NCBI GenBank assembly: GCA_045546175.1
Contig: JAZQCI010000022.1
Coordinates: forward strand, 1 to 34,848
Source: CAG-791 sp045546175
GTDB lineage: Bacteria > Bacillota > Clostridia > Lachnospirales > Lachnospiraceae
Length of the DNA stretch: 34,848 nt
Direction: 5' to 3'
In this document: one piece after another, positions 13,509 through 21,533 of the stretch
Position numbering within the stretch: position 1 is the first letter of the stretch
Layout of the letters: each line of letters starts with the position of its first letter
Notes under the pieces: generated by a model
What the model was told of the DNA's origin: nothing
The model's input: only the letters and a program-made list of their open reading frames with translations
Databases searched by the model: none
Translations under genes and position numbers: made by a program

Positions 13509-16500
13509 ATGGCTTCAACCAAATCGAAAAGGAGTTCAAGTAAAGGAACAAAGCAGACAAGTACTCGCAAGAAGGCAGCGGCATCAAAGAGAATGACCAA
13601 AGCGGAGTCGGAGAGACTGGCCCTGGAAGAGAAGCGGGCGATGGAAGTGCGGCGCGATATCCGCCTCCTTGTCCTTTTCGGGGTCCTGGTCTTTGTGATG
13701 ATCGCGGAGCTCGGATACGGGGGAGCAGTAGGAAAAGCGGTCTCTTCCGTGATGTTCGGACTGTTCGGCACAGTTGCCTACATAGTACCGATCTTCGTAT
13801 TTGTCACGGTGATCTTTGTTATCTCGAATATGGGAAAGAGAACGCTGCCCGCAAGGACGGCGGCTCTTGTCATGCTCCTGATATGTGCATGTACATTCTG
13901 TGAATTCTTAAGCGGAGAGCCGGGCAAGGCAGAAAGTTACAATGCGGCCGCGATCTTCGAGCGCTGCGCGGCGGCGGGAGAGGGCGGAGGCCTGATCGGC
14001 GGCACGGCGGCCTATTTCATGTACAGGCTTCTGAGAAACGTCGGATCGATCTTTGTCCTGTTTCTGCTCGTTCTGGTCTTCCTTATGGTGTTCACGCAGT
14101 TCTCGCCCGTGGAAAGGTACAGAAAAGCGCAGGAAGAGAGAATCCGCAGAGGTGATCCTTCCTTTATGGAAAAGCGCAGGGCGAACCGGGAAGCCGCCAG
14201 GGAGGCCTCGGCAAGGAGAAGAGAAGCCATCGCTCTTGAAAAAGAAAGAGAGCGAAAAGAGCGCGAGGAGCTGCAGGAAAAAGAGCGCAGCGATATGGAA
14301 GAGAGGCGCCGCATAAGAGAAGCAAAGCGCCTGGAGGAGAAAAAGAGAAACGAACAGCCGATCATGAGTGAGACGCTGATCGAACCCCCGGTACAGGAAG
14401 AAGAGGAAGATTTCGGCCTCGACAATGGCTCCTCGCTCTTCAGAAGAAATAAAAAGAGCAGGGGACAGGAGGAACGGAAAGATCCCGCGCGCGCTCCGGA
14501 GAGAGTCAGCACCGCTTCGGGACACGGCATCCGTTTCCTCGACAGGGACAAGGATGAAAAGTCCGGGGCGGAAGAGATCCATGTAAGCGCCTCTCCCGTA
14601 CAGGAAGCGGGCGGAGAACCTTCCGAGAGGATCCTCAGACCGGATCCCAACACTGTCAGAGTGGAGTCGGAGGATCTGATCAAGATTAATTCCGCTGCGG
14701 ATCCCGGCTACGCCGGCAGGCAGGGCAGGGCCACCATGACGGTCTTCACGCAGTCGAAAGATACGGGCGCGCGCGACGACGAGCTCCATTTCCCCTTCTA
14801 CCGGGAAGAGAACGAGAGGGGAATGCGCAGAGTCTACGCCAGAGAGAGCGCGGCAGAGCGTCTGGTCAGCGGCCGCCCCGATATTGCGGATGCGGGAGGG
14901 ATGTCCTCCTTCAACGCGCAGCAGGAGACGGAATTTACGGGCAGCAGACCGCACAGTCCGGAAAACGGCCCCGGCAGGTCCGGGTCTGTGACCGGGCAGA
15001 ATCCTTCGCAGTATACAGAGCCTGAGGGACCGGAAAATCCCGAGGAAGAGATCCCCTGGGGCGCGGACGCCCTGACAGAGGAAGAGATGGCGGCCATTGA
15101 GGCCTCCGAAGCCGGACACGAAGGCGGCACGGAAAGAGAGACCCCCGGACAGGGCAGCGCGGCGGTAAACGCGGCGCCTGCAGGGACGAAAGTGACTGCC
15201 AGGCAGGTCCCCCGGAATCAGGCAGATAAGCCGGCGGTACAGGACGAGGACATCGAGGGCATCGAGGTCCACAGAGACCGGGGCGACGGCACCTCGAAAG
15301 GGGCGGGCCGTACAGCCCTCAGCGGACAGACCAGGAGCAAAGAGAACCGCAAGTACAGCTTTCCTCCTTTCAGCCTGATGCAGAAGGGGGAGGCAGGCCA
15401 CAACGCGGAGACGGACAGGGAACTCAAGGAGACCGCTTACAGGCTCCAGGAGACCCTGCGTACCTTCGGCGTCAACGTGACGATGACGGATATCAGCCAG
15501 GGCCCCTCGATCACGAGATACGAGATGCAGCCGGAGCAGGGCGTCAAGGTCAGCAGGATCGTGAACCTGGCCAACGACATCAAGCTGTCCCTGGCCGCCG
15601 TCGATATCCGAATCGAGGCTCCGATCCCCGGGAAGCCCGCCATCGGCATCGAAGTGCCCAACAAGCACCCCTCTGTCGTCGCTCTGCGGGATATTCTGGA
15701 GACACAGGAGTTCAGAAGCGCCAAGAGCCGTCTGGCTTTTGCGGTCGGTAAAGACATAGGCGGCAACACGGTGGTCACGGACATCGCCAAGATGCCCCAC
15801 CTCCTGATCGCGGGCGCGACCGGATCGGGTAAATCCGTCTGTATCAACACGATCATCATGAGCATCCTCTACAAGGCTTCGCCCGATGAAGTCCAGATGA
15901 TCATGATCGACCCCAAGGTGGTCGAACTGAGCGTCTACAACGGGATCCCGCACCTTATGATCCCCGTTGTCACCGATGTCAAAAAAGCGTCGGCGGCTCT
16001 CAACTGGGCAGTGGCCGAAATGGAGCGCAGGTACGCGCTCTTCGCAAAGTCCGGGACAAGAGACCTCAACGGATATAACGCGCTTGTCAAGGCCAAGGGA
16101 GACGAGGCGGGCGAGAACGAGAAGGTACTCTCAAGGATCGTCGTCATCGTCGACGAACTGGCCGACCTGATGATGGTCGCCAAAAATGACGTGGAGACCG
16201 CGATCTGCCGACTCGCGCAGCTGGCGAGAGCGGCGGGCATCCACCTGATCATTGCCACGCAGAGGCCTTCCGTGGACGTCATCACCGGACTGATCAAAGC
16301 CAATATGCCCAGCCGCATCGCGTTCGCCGTCACCAGCCAGGTGGACTCCAGAACGATTCTGGACATGGCGGGCGCCGAGAAGCTGATCGGCAAGGGCGAC
16401 ATGCTGTTCTATCCCCAGAATTATCCGAAACCGGCCAGAATTCAGGGCGCTTTCATATCGGATGAGGACGTGCAGAGCGTCGTGAATTATATCAAGGACA

Positions 16501-16826
16501 ACAATCCCGCGGATGATGGATCCATGCATGAGATCAACAGCGCCATCGACACGATGACGGCTGCGGGTCAGGACGGAAGCGGTTCCGACCTGAAGGGAAA
16601 TGCCGGGTACGATGAGCATTTCGCGGATGCGGGAAGATTTATCATCGAGAAGAACAAGGCTTCGATCGGCATGCTGCAGCGCGTGTTCAAGATCGGATTT
16701 AACAGAGCTGCAAGGATCATGGACCAGCTCACGGAGGCCGGAGTTGTCTCCGAAGAGAACGGAACAAAGGCGAGGCAGGTGCTGATGGACATGCCTGCTT
16801 TTGAACAGTACCTGGAAGATATGTGA
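13509..16826 (+). CDS. ftsK: DNA translocase FtsK/SpoIIIE
   Basis: This membrane-anchored hexameric DNA pump clears chromosome DNA from the division or sporulation septum. The order is a basic N-terminus, four hydrophobic helices (about 51-70, 80-106, 115-134 and 178-198), a highly charged Arg/Glu helix region (about 200-285), and a long low-complexity linker (about 285-615). The motor follows, with Walker A GATGSGKS (769-776) and Walker B VVIVDELADLMM (878-889), then IATQRPSVDVITG. The C-terminal gamma winged helix (about 1040-1095) reads DNA polarity. At 1105 aa it is about 300 residues longer than B. subtilis SpoIIIE, the excess being in the linker. AAGGAAGG lies about 10-17 bases before the ATG. 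Whether it serves division, sporulation or both is not decidable here. Confidence 0.95.
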   Translation: MASTKSKRSSSKGTKQTSTRKKAAASKRMTKAESERLALEEKRAMEVRRDIRLLVLFGVLVFVMIAELGYGGAVGKAVSSVMFGLFGTVAYIVPIFVFVTVIFVISNMGKRTLPARTAALVMLLICACTFCEFLSGEPGKAESYNAAAIFERCAAAGEGGGLIGGTAAYFMYRLLRNVGSIFVLFLLVLVFLMVFTQFSPVERYRKAQEERIRRGDPSFMEKRRANREAAREASARRREAIALEKERERKEREELQEKERSDMEERRRIREAKRLEEKKRNEQPIMSETLIEPPVQEEEEDFGLDNGSSLFRRNKKSRGQEERKDPARAPERVSTASGHGIRFLDRDKDEKSGAEEIHVSASPVQEAGGEPSERILRPDPNTVRVESEDLIKINSAADPGYAGRQGRATMTVFTQSKDTGARDDELHFPFYREENERGMRRVYARESAAERLVSGRPDIADAGGMSSFNAQQETEFTGSRPHSPENGPGRSGSVTGQNPSQYTEPEGPENPEEEIPWGADALTEEEMAAIEASEAGHEGGTERETPGQGSAAVNAAPAGTKVTARQVPRNQADKPAVQDEDIEGIEVHRDRGDGTSKGAGRTALSGQTRSKENRKYSFPPFSLMQKGEAGHNAETDRELKETAYRLQETLRTFGVNVTMTDISQGPSITRYEMQPEQGVKVSRIVNLANDIKLSLAAVDIRIEAPIPGKPAIGIEVPNKHPSVVALRDILETQEFRSAKSRLAFAVGKDIGGNTVVTDIAKMPHLLIAGATGSGKSVCINTIIMSILYKASPDEVQMIMIDPKVVELSVYNGIPHLMIPVVTDVKKASAALNWAVAEMERRYALFAKSGTRDLNGYNALVKAKGDEAGENEKVLSRIVVIVDELADLMMVAKNDVETAICRLAQLARAAGIHLIIATQRPSVDVITGLIKANMPSRIAFAVTSQVDSRTILDMAGAEKLIGKGDMLFYPQNYPKPARIQGAFISDEDVQSVVNYIKDNNPADDGSMHEINSAIDTMTAAGQDGSGSDLKGNAGYDEHFADAGRFIIEKNKASIGMLQRVFKIGFNRAARIMDQLTEAGVVSEENGTKARQVLMDMPAFEQYLEDM

Positions 16827-16845
16827 ACCGAGAGGAAAAGGCAAA

Positions 16846-17538
16846 ATGACCGGGAAACTGAAGGCAGCAATTCTACTGTTTCTGATGGCAGTTGTACTCG
16901 CGGCGTCGTTTATTGCCTACAGGCATAAAATGGCAAATACAAGAGAAGCGCTCCTGGAAAAGGCTGAGCAGCAGGCCGGCGAGGGCTCTTACGCGGAGGC
17001 CGTTCGCCTGATCGACAAAGCGCTCTCGTCGGAGGAAGACGGTGTCCACTCCGAGGAAGCGCTGCGGCTGAAAAAAGCGCAGTACCTGCAGGAGTCGGGA
17101 GATACGGAAACCGCCCTCAGCGAGGCGATGCACGTCATCAAGAACACGCAGGAGGGAGATCCCGAATTTGATGAGGCCTGGGAGCGGATCGTCTCGATCT
17201 GCACGCAGGAAGAGGAGTACGGAAAGCTCGCCACTCTTTTGGAGGGGAGCGGTGTGGAATCCATAAAGAGCCGGTATTACAACTACCTGGTCTACGATCC
17301 CGTCTTCCGCGACCCGCCGGGCACCTACAAGGAGGTCCTGGAACTTTATATAGAGAGTCAGGGAGTCGGAGCCGTCTTCTACACGATCGACGGAAGCGAA
17401 CCGACTGAGAAAAGCAATCTATATGGCGGCCCGATCACACTCAGACCGGGGATTTATACGGTAAAGGCTTTCTTTGTCAACCGATACGGCTTAAAGAGCA
17501 GCACGGTCACAGGCACGTATCAGATCACGAGAAACTGA
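16846..17538 (+). CDS. Membrane-anchored TPR protein with chitobiase-type C-terminal domain
   Basis: No function is established. The 230-aa protein has an N-terminal hydrophobic anchor (about 5-25) with no obvious cleavage site. A helical region (about 30-135) resembles tetratricopeptide repeats, for example the pattern GSYAEAVRLIDKAL. A C-terminal beta domain (about 155-226) carries the hallmark YTIDGSEPTEKS...YGGPITL of the CHB_HEX_C/Fn3-associated family. Such domains occur on extracytoplasmic proteins and hint at contact with the cell wall or glycans. The ATG at 16846 has AGAGGAAAAG upstream. An in-frame ATG at 16801 inside ftsK is less likely because the anchor would then be preceded by a charged stretch. 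It lies 19 bases after ftsK and is probably co-transcribed. Confidence 0.75.
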   Translation: MTGKLKAAILLFLMAVVLAASFIAYRHKMANTREALLEKAEQQAGEGSYAEAVRLIDKALSSEEDGVHSEEALRLKKAQYLQESGDTETALSEAMHVIKNTQEGDPEFDEAWERIVSICTQEEEYGKLATLLEGSGVESIKSRYYNYLVYDPVFRDPPGTYKEVLELYIESQGVGAVFYTIDGSEPTEKSNLYGGPITLRPGIYTVKAFFVNRYGLKSSTVTGTYQITRN

Positions 17539-17584
17539 TTTAGGGCGGCTGCGCGAATGGCTTTAAAAAGGGACATAGGAGGTA

Positions 17585-17604
17585 AGAAACTGCTAACAGT
17601 TTCT
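17585..17604. promoter_or_regulatory. Inverted repeat immediately upstream of the nfnA -35 box
   Basis: AGAAACTG and CAGTTTCT form a perfect 8-bp inverted repeat around CTAA, ending one base before the -35 hexamer. No T run follows it, so it looks more like an operator than a terminator. It does not match the Rex consensus. Confidence 0.4.
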
Positions 17605-17605
17605 A

Positions 17606-17635
17606 TTGTAATAAATCGTGCAGAAGTGCTATTAT
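17606..17635 (+). promoter_or_regulatory. Promoter of nfnAB
   Basis: TTGTAA (17606-17611), an 18-base spacer and TATTAT (17630-17635). The leader of about 45 bases ends in GGAGG before nfnA. The preceding region 17539-17584 shows no terminator. Confidence 0.55.
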
Positions 17636-17688
17636 ATATCAGTTAAAGGGGTTACTAAATACAATTACGCATAGAGATGGAGGTTTTT

Positions 17689-18567
17689 ATGTTCAAGATC
17701 ATCAAGAAGGAGAACCTGGCCCCCAACATTTACCTGATGGATGTTGAGGCCCCCAGAATTGCAAAGTATGCACTCCCCGGACAATTCCTGATCGTCCGCG
17801 TGGACGAAGAAGGCGAGAGAATCCCGCTTACCATTTGTGATTATGACAGCGAAAAAGGAATCGTGCAGATCGTATTCCAGGTCATCGGCGGCGATACTTA
17901 CCGCATGTCTTTCCTGGAAGTCGGAGACAGCTTCGCGGATATGGTAGGCCCTCTCGGAAAGCCTTCGGATCTGACAGAGCTTCCGATTGAAGAACTTAAG
18001 AAGATGAAGATCTGCTTCATCGCGGGCGGCGTGGGAACGGCTCCCGTGTACTGCCAGCTCAAATGGCTCAAGAAGCAGGGCGTGACAGTCGACTGCATCC
18101 AGGGCGCCAGAACCAAGGACATCATCATCCTTGAGAAGGAAATGGCCGAGGTATCCGATCTGCATATCTGCACGGATGACGGCTCCTACGGCATCCACGG
18201 AAATGTCTGTGTAGCGCTGCAGAAGCTCTGGGACGAGGGCAAGCGCTTTGACAGAGTCGTGGCGATCGGCCCTATGATCATGATGAAATTCGTATGTCAG
18301 CTCACCAAGACCCTGGGCGTCGAGACGATTGTATCCATGAACCCGATCATGGTCGACGGCACGGGTATGTGCGGTGCATGCCGCCTCATGGTGGGCGATG
18401 AAGTGAAATTTGCCTGTGTAGACGGACCGGAGTTCGACGGACACAAGGTGGACTTCGCGCAGGCCATGCAGAGAATGAAGCTCTACGCCACCGAAGAAGG
18501 CCGCCTCTACCTCAAAGCCAAAGAGGGCGACACGCACCACGGCGGCTGCGGCAACTGCGGAAACTGA
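17689..18567 (+). CDS. nfnA: NADH-dependent reduced ferredoxin:NADP oxidoreductase, small subunit
   Basis: This is the FAD/NAD(H)-binding small subunit of the electron-bifurcating NfnAB complex, which couples NADPH, NADH and ferredoxin. The 292-aa protein is of the PyrK/ferredoxin reductase fold: FAD motif RIPLTI (44-49), NAD-binding IAGGVGTAP (111-119), and a [2Fe-2S] segment MVDGTGMCGACR (221-232) plus C243. D223 with C228, C231 and C243 matches the unusual one-Asp/three-Cys ligation known for NfnA. The tail ends in an extra Cys pair (HHGGCGNCGN). The start at 17689 is chosen because GGAGG (17679-17683) sits 5 bases ahead; an in-frame ATG at 17677 overlaps that site. Annotation pipelines often call it a dihydroorotate dehydrogenase electron-transfer-like protein. 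Confidence 0.9.
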   Translation: MFKIIKKENLAPNIYLMDVEAPRIAKYALPGQFLIVRVDEEGERIPLTICDYDSEKGIVQIVFQVIGGDTYRMSFLEVGDSFADMVGPLGKPSDLTELPIEELKKMKICFIAGGVGTAPVYCQLKWLKKQGVTVDCIQGARTKDIIILEKEMAEVSDLHICTDDGSYGIHGNVCVALQKLWDEGKRFDRVVAIGPMIMMKFVCQLTKTLGVETIVSMNPIMVDGTGMCGACRLMVGDEVKFACVDGPEFDGHKVDFAQAMQRMKLYATEEGRLYLKAKEGDTHHGGCGNCGN

Positions 18568-18610
18568 CTTCGGTCACAGACTCGGATCGTGACAGAAAGG
18601 ACATACGACA

Positions 18611-19996
18611 ATGGATATGATGAAGAAAGTCCCGGTAAGGGAGCAGGATCCCAAGGTCAGAGCCACCAATTTCGCGGAAGTCTGCCTTGGATATAATAAA
18701 GAAGAAGCAGAGGCCGAGGCACAGCGCTGTCTCAACTGCAAGAACCCCAGATGTGTGCAGGGATGCCCCGTAAATATCGATATCCCCGGTTTCATCATGA
18801 AGGTGAAGGAGAGCGACGTAAAGGGCGCTTACGATGTGATCGGAAGATCTTCCTCTCTGCCCGCTATCTGCGGCCGCGTCTGTCCTCAGGAGACGCAGTG
18901 CGAGGGCAAGTGCGTCAGAGGCATCAAGGGCGAGCCGGTCTCCATCGGCAAGCTCGAGAGATATGTGGCCGACACAGCGCGCGAGATGGGCGTCAAGCCC
19001 CAGGGCGCGGAGAAGAAGAACGGCCACAAGGTAGCCGTCATCGGTTCGGGCCCTGCAGGACTCACCTGCGCGGGCGACCTGGCAAAGCTCGGCTATGAAG
19101 TCACCATCTTCGAAGCCCTGCACAAGGCGGGCGGTGTTCTTGTCTACGGTATCCCCGAATTCCGTCTTCCCAAGGATGCGGTCGTCGAGAAGGAAATCGA
19201 GAACGTCAAGTCTCTGGGCGTCAAAATTGAGACTGACTGCGTGGTCGGCAAGTCCGCCACCATCGATGACCTTATGGAGAATGAGGGCTACGAAGCTGTA
19301 TTCATCGGCTCCGGCGCGGGCCTTCCCAAGTTCATGGGCATCCCCGGCGAGCAGGCCATGGGCGTGTTCTCCGCCAACGAGTACCTGACCAGAAGCAACC
19401 TGATGAAGGCCTTCAGCGACACATCCAGAACGCCCATCATGAGAGCCAGGAAAGCGGTCATCGTAGGCGGCGGAAACGTGGCTATGGACGCCGCGAGAAC
19501 GGCTCTTCGCCTGGGCGCGGAGACCCATATCGTTTACAGAAGAAGTGAAGAAGAACTTCCCGCAAGACGCGAAGAAGTTCATCACGCCAAGGAAGAGGGC
19601 ATCATCTTCGACCTTCTGACCAATCCCGTGGAGATCCACGCCGACGAGAACGGCTGGGTTAAGAGCATCACCTGCATCCGCATGGAGCTGGGTGAGCCCG
19701 ACGCTTCCGGAAGACGCAGACCCGTCGAGATCCCCGGATCCGAGTTTGAGATCGAGTGCGACGCGGTCATCATGTCCCTCGGAACATCTCCCAACCCGCT
19801 GATTTCCTCCACGACCAAGGGCCTCGAGGCAAACCGCAGAGGCTGCATCGTGGCAGACGAGGAGAAGGGACAGACCTCCAAGGAAGGCGTGTTCGCGGGC
19901 GGCGACGCCGTGACGGGAGCTGCCACCGTAATCCTGGCCATGGGCGCAGGTAAGGCAGCGGCCAAGGGTATTGACGAATACCTGTCGGCGAAGTAA
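18611..19996 (+). CDS. nfnB: NADH-dependent reduced ferredoxin:NADP oxidoreductase, large subunit
   Basis: This large subunit holds the bifurcating FAD, two [4Fe-4S] clusters and the NADP(H) site. The 461-aa protein is GltD-like. The N-terminal cysteine sets are C40, C43, C48 and C52, then C87, C91, C97 and C101. They are followed by FAD-binding GSGPAG (145-150) and a second dinucleotide fold at VGGGNVAMDAARTALRLGA. Similar proteins are often annotated as the small chain of glutamate synthase, but no large glutamate synthase gene is here and the partner is nfnA, 43 bases upstream, so NfnB is the better call. AAAGGA lies 9 bases upstream of the start. The pair ends at a terminator at 20019-20056. 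Confidence 0.9.
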   Translation: MDMMKKVPVREQDPKVRATNFAEVCLGYNKEEAEAEAQRCLNCKNPRCVQGCPVNIDIPGFIMKVKESDVKGAYDVIGRSSSLPAICGRVCPQETQCEGKCVRGIKGEPVSIGKLERYVADTAREMGVKPQGAEKKNGHKVAVIGSGPAGLTCAGDLAKLGYEVTIFEALHKAGGVLVYGIPEFRLPKDAVVEKEIENVKSLGVKIETDCVVGKSATIDDLMENEGYEAVFIGSGAGLPKFMGIPGEQAMGVFSANEYLTRSNLMKAFSDTSRTPIMRARKAVIVGGGNVAMDAARTALRLGAETHIVYRRSEEELPARREEVHHAKEEGIIFDLLTNPVEIHADENGWVKSITCIRMELGEPDASGRRRPVEIPGSEFEIECDAVIMSLGTSPNPLISSTTKGLEANRRGCIVADEEKGQTSKEGVFAGGDAVTGAATVILAMGAGKAAAKGIDEYLSAK

Positions 19997-20018
19997 TTTA
20001 GTAATAGCATTGAGACGG

Positions 20019-20056
20019 GAGCGCACACCGCTGGGAATGCGGTGGGCGCTCTTTTT
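20019..20056 (+). terminator. Rho-independent terminator after nfnB
   Basis: The stem GAGCGC-A-CACCGC pairs with GCGGTG-G-GCGCTC (one A/G mismatch) around a 7-base loop, followed by five T. It separates nfnAB from phoH. Confidence 0.8.
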
Positions 20057-20083
20057 CAGAGAGTAAAGAGTAAAGAGGAACGA

Positions 20084-21070
20084 ATGACTGAAATCCTGGA
20101 ATTATCTGCGGAGGTGCAGAGGGATATCTTCGGCAGTAAAGATCACTATATCAGAAAGATTGAGAAAGACCTGAACGTCGCCGTGATCGCGAGAGACGGC
20201 GTGATCAAGGTGACCGGCGACGAGCTGGGTGTCAGAAAAGCGGTCGCCATTCTCGAGAGCCTGGCCGGCCTCTCCATGGCCGGAGGGGAGATTGAGGACC
20301 AGAGCGTGGACTACGCCATTGAGATGAAGGATGAGGCGGAGCCCCACATACTGGTCGATTTTGACAAAGATATCATCTGCCACACCATGAGCGGCAAGCC
20401 GATCAAGCCCAAGACACTGGGACAGAAGAAATACATTGATTCGATCAGAGACAATCTGATCGTATTCGCCAACGGGCCGGCGGGAACCGGTAAGACATTT
20501 CTCGCCATGGCCATGGCCATAACCGCCTTCCAGAACAAGGAAGTGGAGCGGATCATTATGACAAGGCCTGCCATCGAGGCGGGGGAGAAGCTGGGCTTTC
20601 TGCCCGGTGACCTGCAGAGCAAGGTCGATCCCTATTTAAGGCCCCTCTACGACGCGCTCTACCAGATCATGGGAGCGGAGAATTTCAGGAAGAACATGGA
20701 GAACGGTCTGATCGAGGTGGCGCCCCTAGCTTACATGAGAGGGCGGACTCTTGACAACGCCTATATCATTCTCGACGAGGCGCAGAACACCACGCCGGAG
20801 CAGATGAAGATGTTCCTGACCCGGTTCGGCTTCGGCTCTCACGCCATCATCACCGGTGACGCCACGCAGAAGGATCTGGCACCGAGCGCCCGCTCGGGTC
20901 TCGACGTGGCCATGAAGGTACTTAAGAACGTGGACGGGATCAGCTTTATCAATTTGACCGCCAAGGACGTCGTCCGCCATCCGCTGGTGCAGAAGATCGT
21001 CAAGGCCTATGAGGATTATGAGAAACATGGTCGTTTTGAACACAGATATCCAAACAGAAGAAAAGTTTGA
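20084..21070 (+). CDS. phoH: PhoH-family ATPase
   Basis: This cytoplasmic P-loop ATPase of the PhoH/PhoH-L group is thought to act in RNA metabolism together with YbeY. The 328-aa protein has a KH-like N-terminal RNA-binding region (about 10-65). The ATPase follows, with Walker A GPAGTGKT (131-138), the TRPAIEAGEKLGFLPGD motif (160-176) and Walker B IILDEAQNTTPEQ (228-240). The ATG at 20084 is preceded by AGAGGAA. An upstream in-frame ATG at 20042 lies in the terminator of nfnB and is rejected. Its 3' end overlaps ybeY by about 60 bases. I see no separate promoter, so it may depend on read-through or on an unrecognised one. Confidence 0.92.
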   Translation: MTEILELSAEVQRDIFGSKDHYIRKIEKDLNVAVIARDGVIKVTGDELGVRKAVAILESLAGLSMAGGEIEDQSVDYAIEMKDEAEPHILVDFDKDIICHTMSGKPIKPKTLGQKKYIDSIRDNLIVFANGPAGTGKTFLAMAMAITAFQNKEVERIIMTRPAIEAGEKLGFLPGDLQSKVDPYLRPLYDALYQIMGAENFRKNMENGLIEVAPLAYMRGRTLDNAYIILDEAQNTTPEQMKMFLTRFGFGSHAIITGDATQKDLAPSARSGLDVAMKVLKNVDGISFINLTAKDVVRHPLVQKIVKAYEDYEKHGRFEHRYPNRRKV

Positions 21071-21533
21071 CTTTGATCCGGAAAAGGTCGCGCAGGAGGT
21101 CTGCGAAAAGGTCCTGGAACAGGAAGAATTTCCGCAGGACGCGGAAGTTTCCCTCCTGGTTACGGAGGCAGAAGAGGTTCACAGGCTCAATCTCGAGTTC
21201 AGGGGAATTGACGCAGCGACGGACGTTCTCTCTTTCCCGGGTCTGGACTATGAAGAGCCCGCCTCCTTTGAGGAAAGCATTGACGAGACCTGCGTCAACC
21301 CGGAGAACGGCTGCGTGATGCTGGGCGACATAGTCATCAACGCGCAGAAGGTGAAAGAGCAGGCGGCCGAGTACGGACACAGTGAAAAGCGCGAGTTTGC
21401 TTTTCTGGTGGCGCACAGTATGCTCCACCTGTGCGGGTACGACCACATGACACCCGAAGAGGCGGAGGAGATGGAGAAGAGGCAGGAAAAGGCCCTCACC
21501 TCTCTGGGAATCACAAGGGACGGGGAGCAATGA
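21009..21533 (+). CDS. ybeY: Endoribonuclease YbeY
   Basis: This zinc-dependent ribonuclease takes part in 16S rRNA 3' processing and ribosome quality control. The 174-aa frame contains the family hallmark H-x3-H-x5-H as HSMLHLCGYDH (H136, H140, H146), and the upstream TDVLSFP motif (71-77). It overlaps the end of phoH, the usual neighbour. Three in-frame ATGs are possible (21009, 21018 and 21027). The only Shine-Dalgarno-like GAGG is at 21011-21014, which favours 21018 or 21027, so the N-terminus is uncertain by 3-6 residues. An insertion rich in acidic residues (about 80-100) lengthens the loop before the CVMLGDIVI strand. Its TGA overlaps the next ATG, indicating translational coupling. 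Confidence 0.93.
   Translation: MRIMRNMVVLNTDIQTEEKFDFDPEKVAQEVCEKVLEQEEFPQDAEVSLLVTEAEEVHRLNLEFRGIDAATDVLSFPGLDYEEPASFEESIDETCVNPENGCVMLGDIVINAQKVKEQAAEYGHSEKREFAFLVAHSMLHLCGYDHMTPEEAEEMEKRQEKALTSLGITRDGEQ

Noticed and set aside
13908..15953. A 681-codon open frame on the minus strand across ftsK
   Set aside because: It lies opposite the FtsK linker and the start of the motor. The product is compositionally biased with no recognisable domain or ribosome-binding site.
17585..17604. Rex operator upstream of nfnA
   Set aside because: The inverted repeat does not match the TTGTTAA-N4-TTAACAA type consensus; it is kept only as an unassigned repeat.
18611..19996. Glutamate synthase small chain (gltD)
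   Set aside because: The fold is the same, but the partner is nfnA and no large glutamate synthase subunit is near. The two N-terminal Fe-S cysteine sets fit NfnB.
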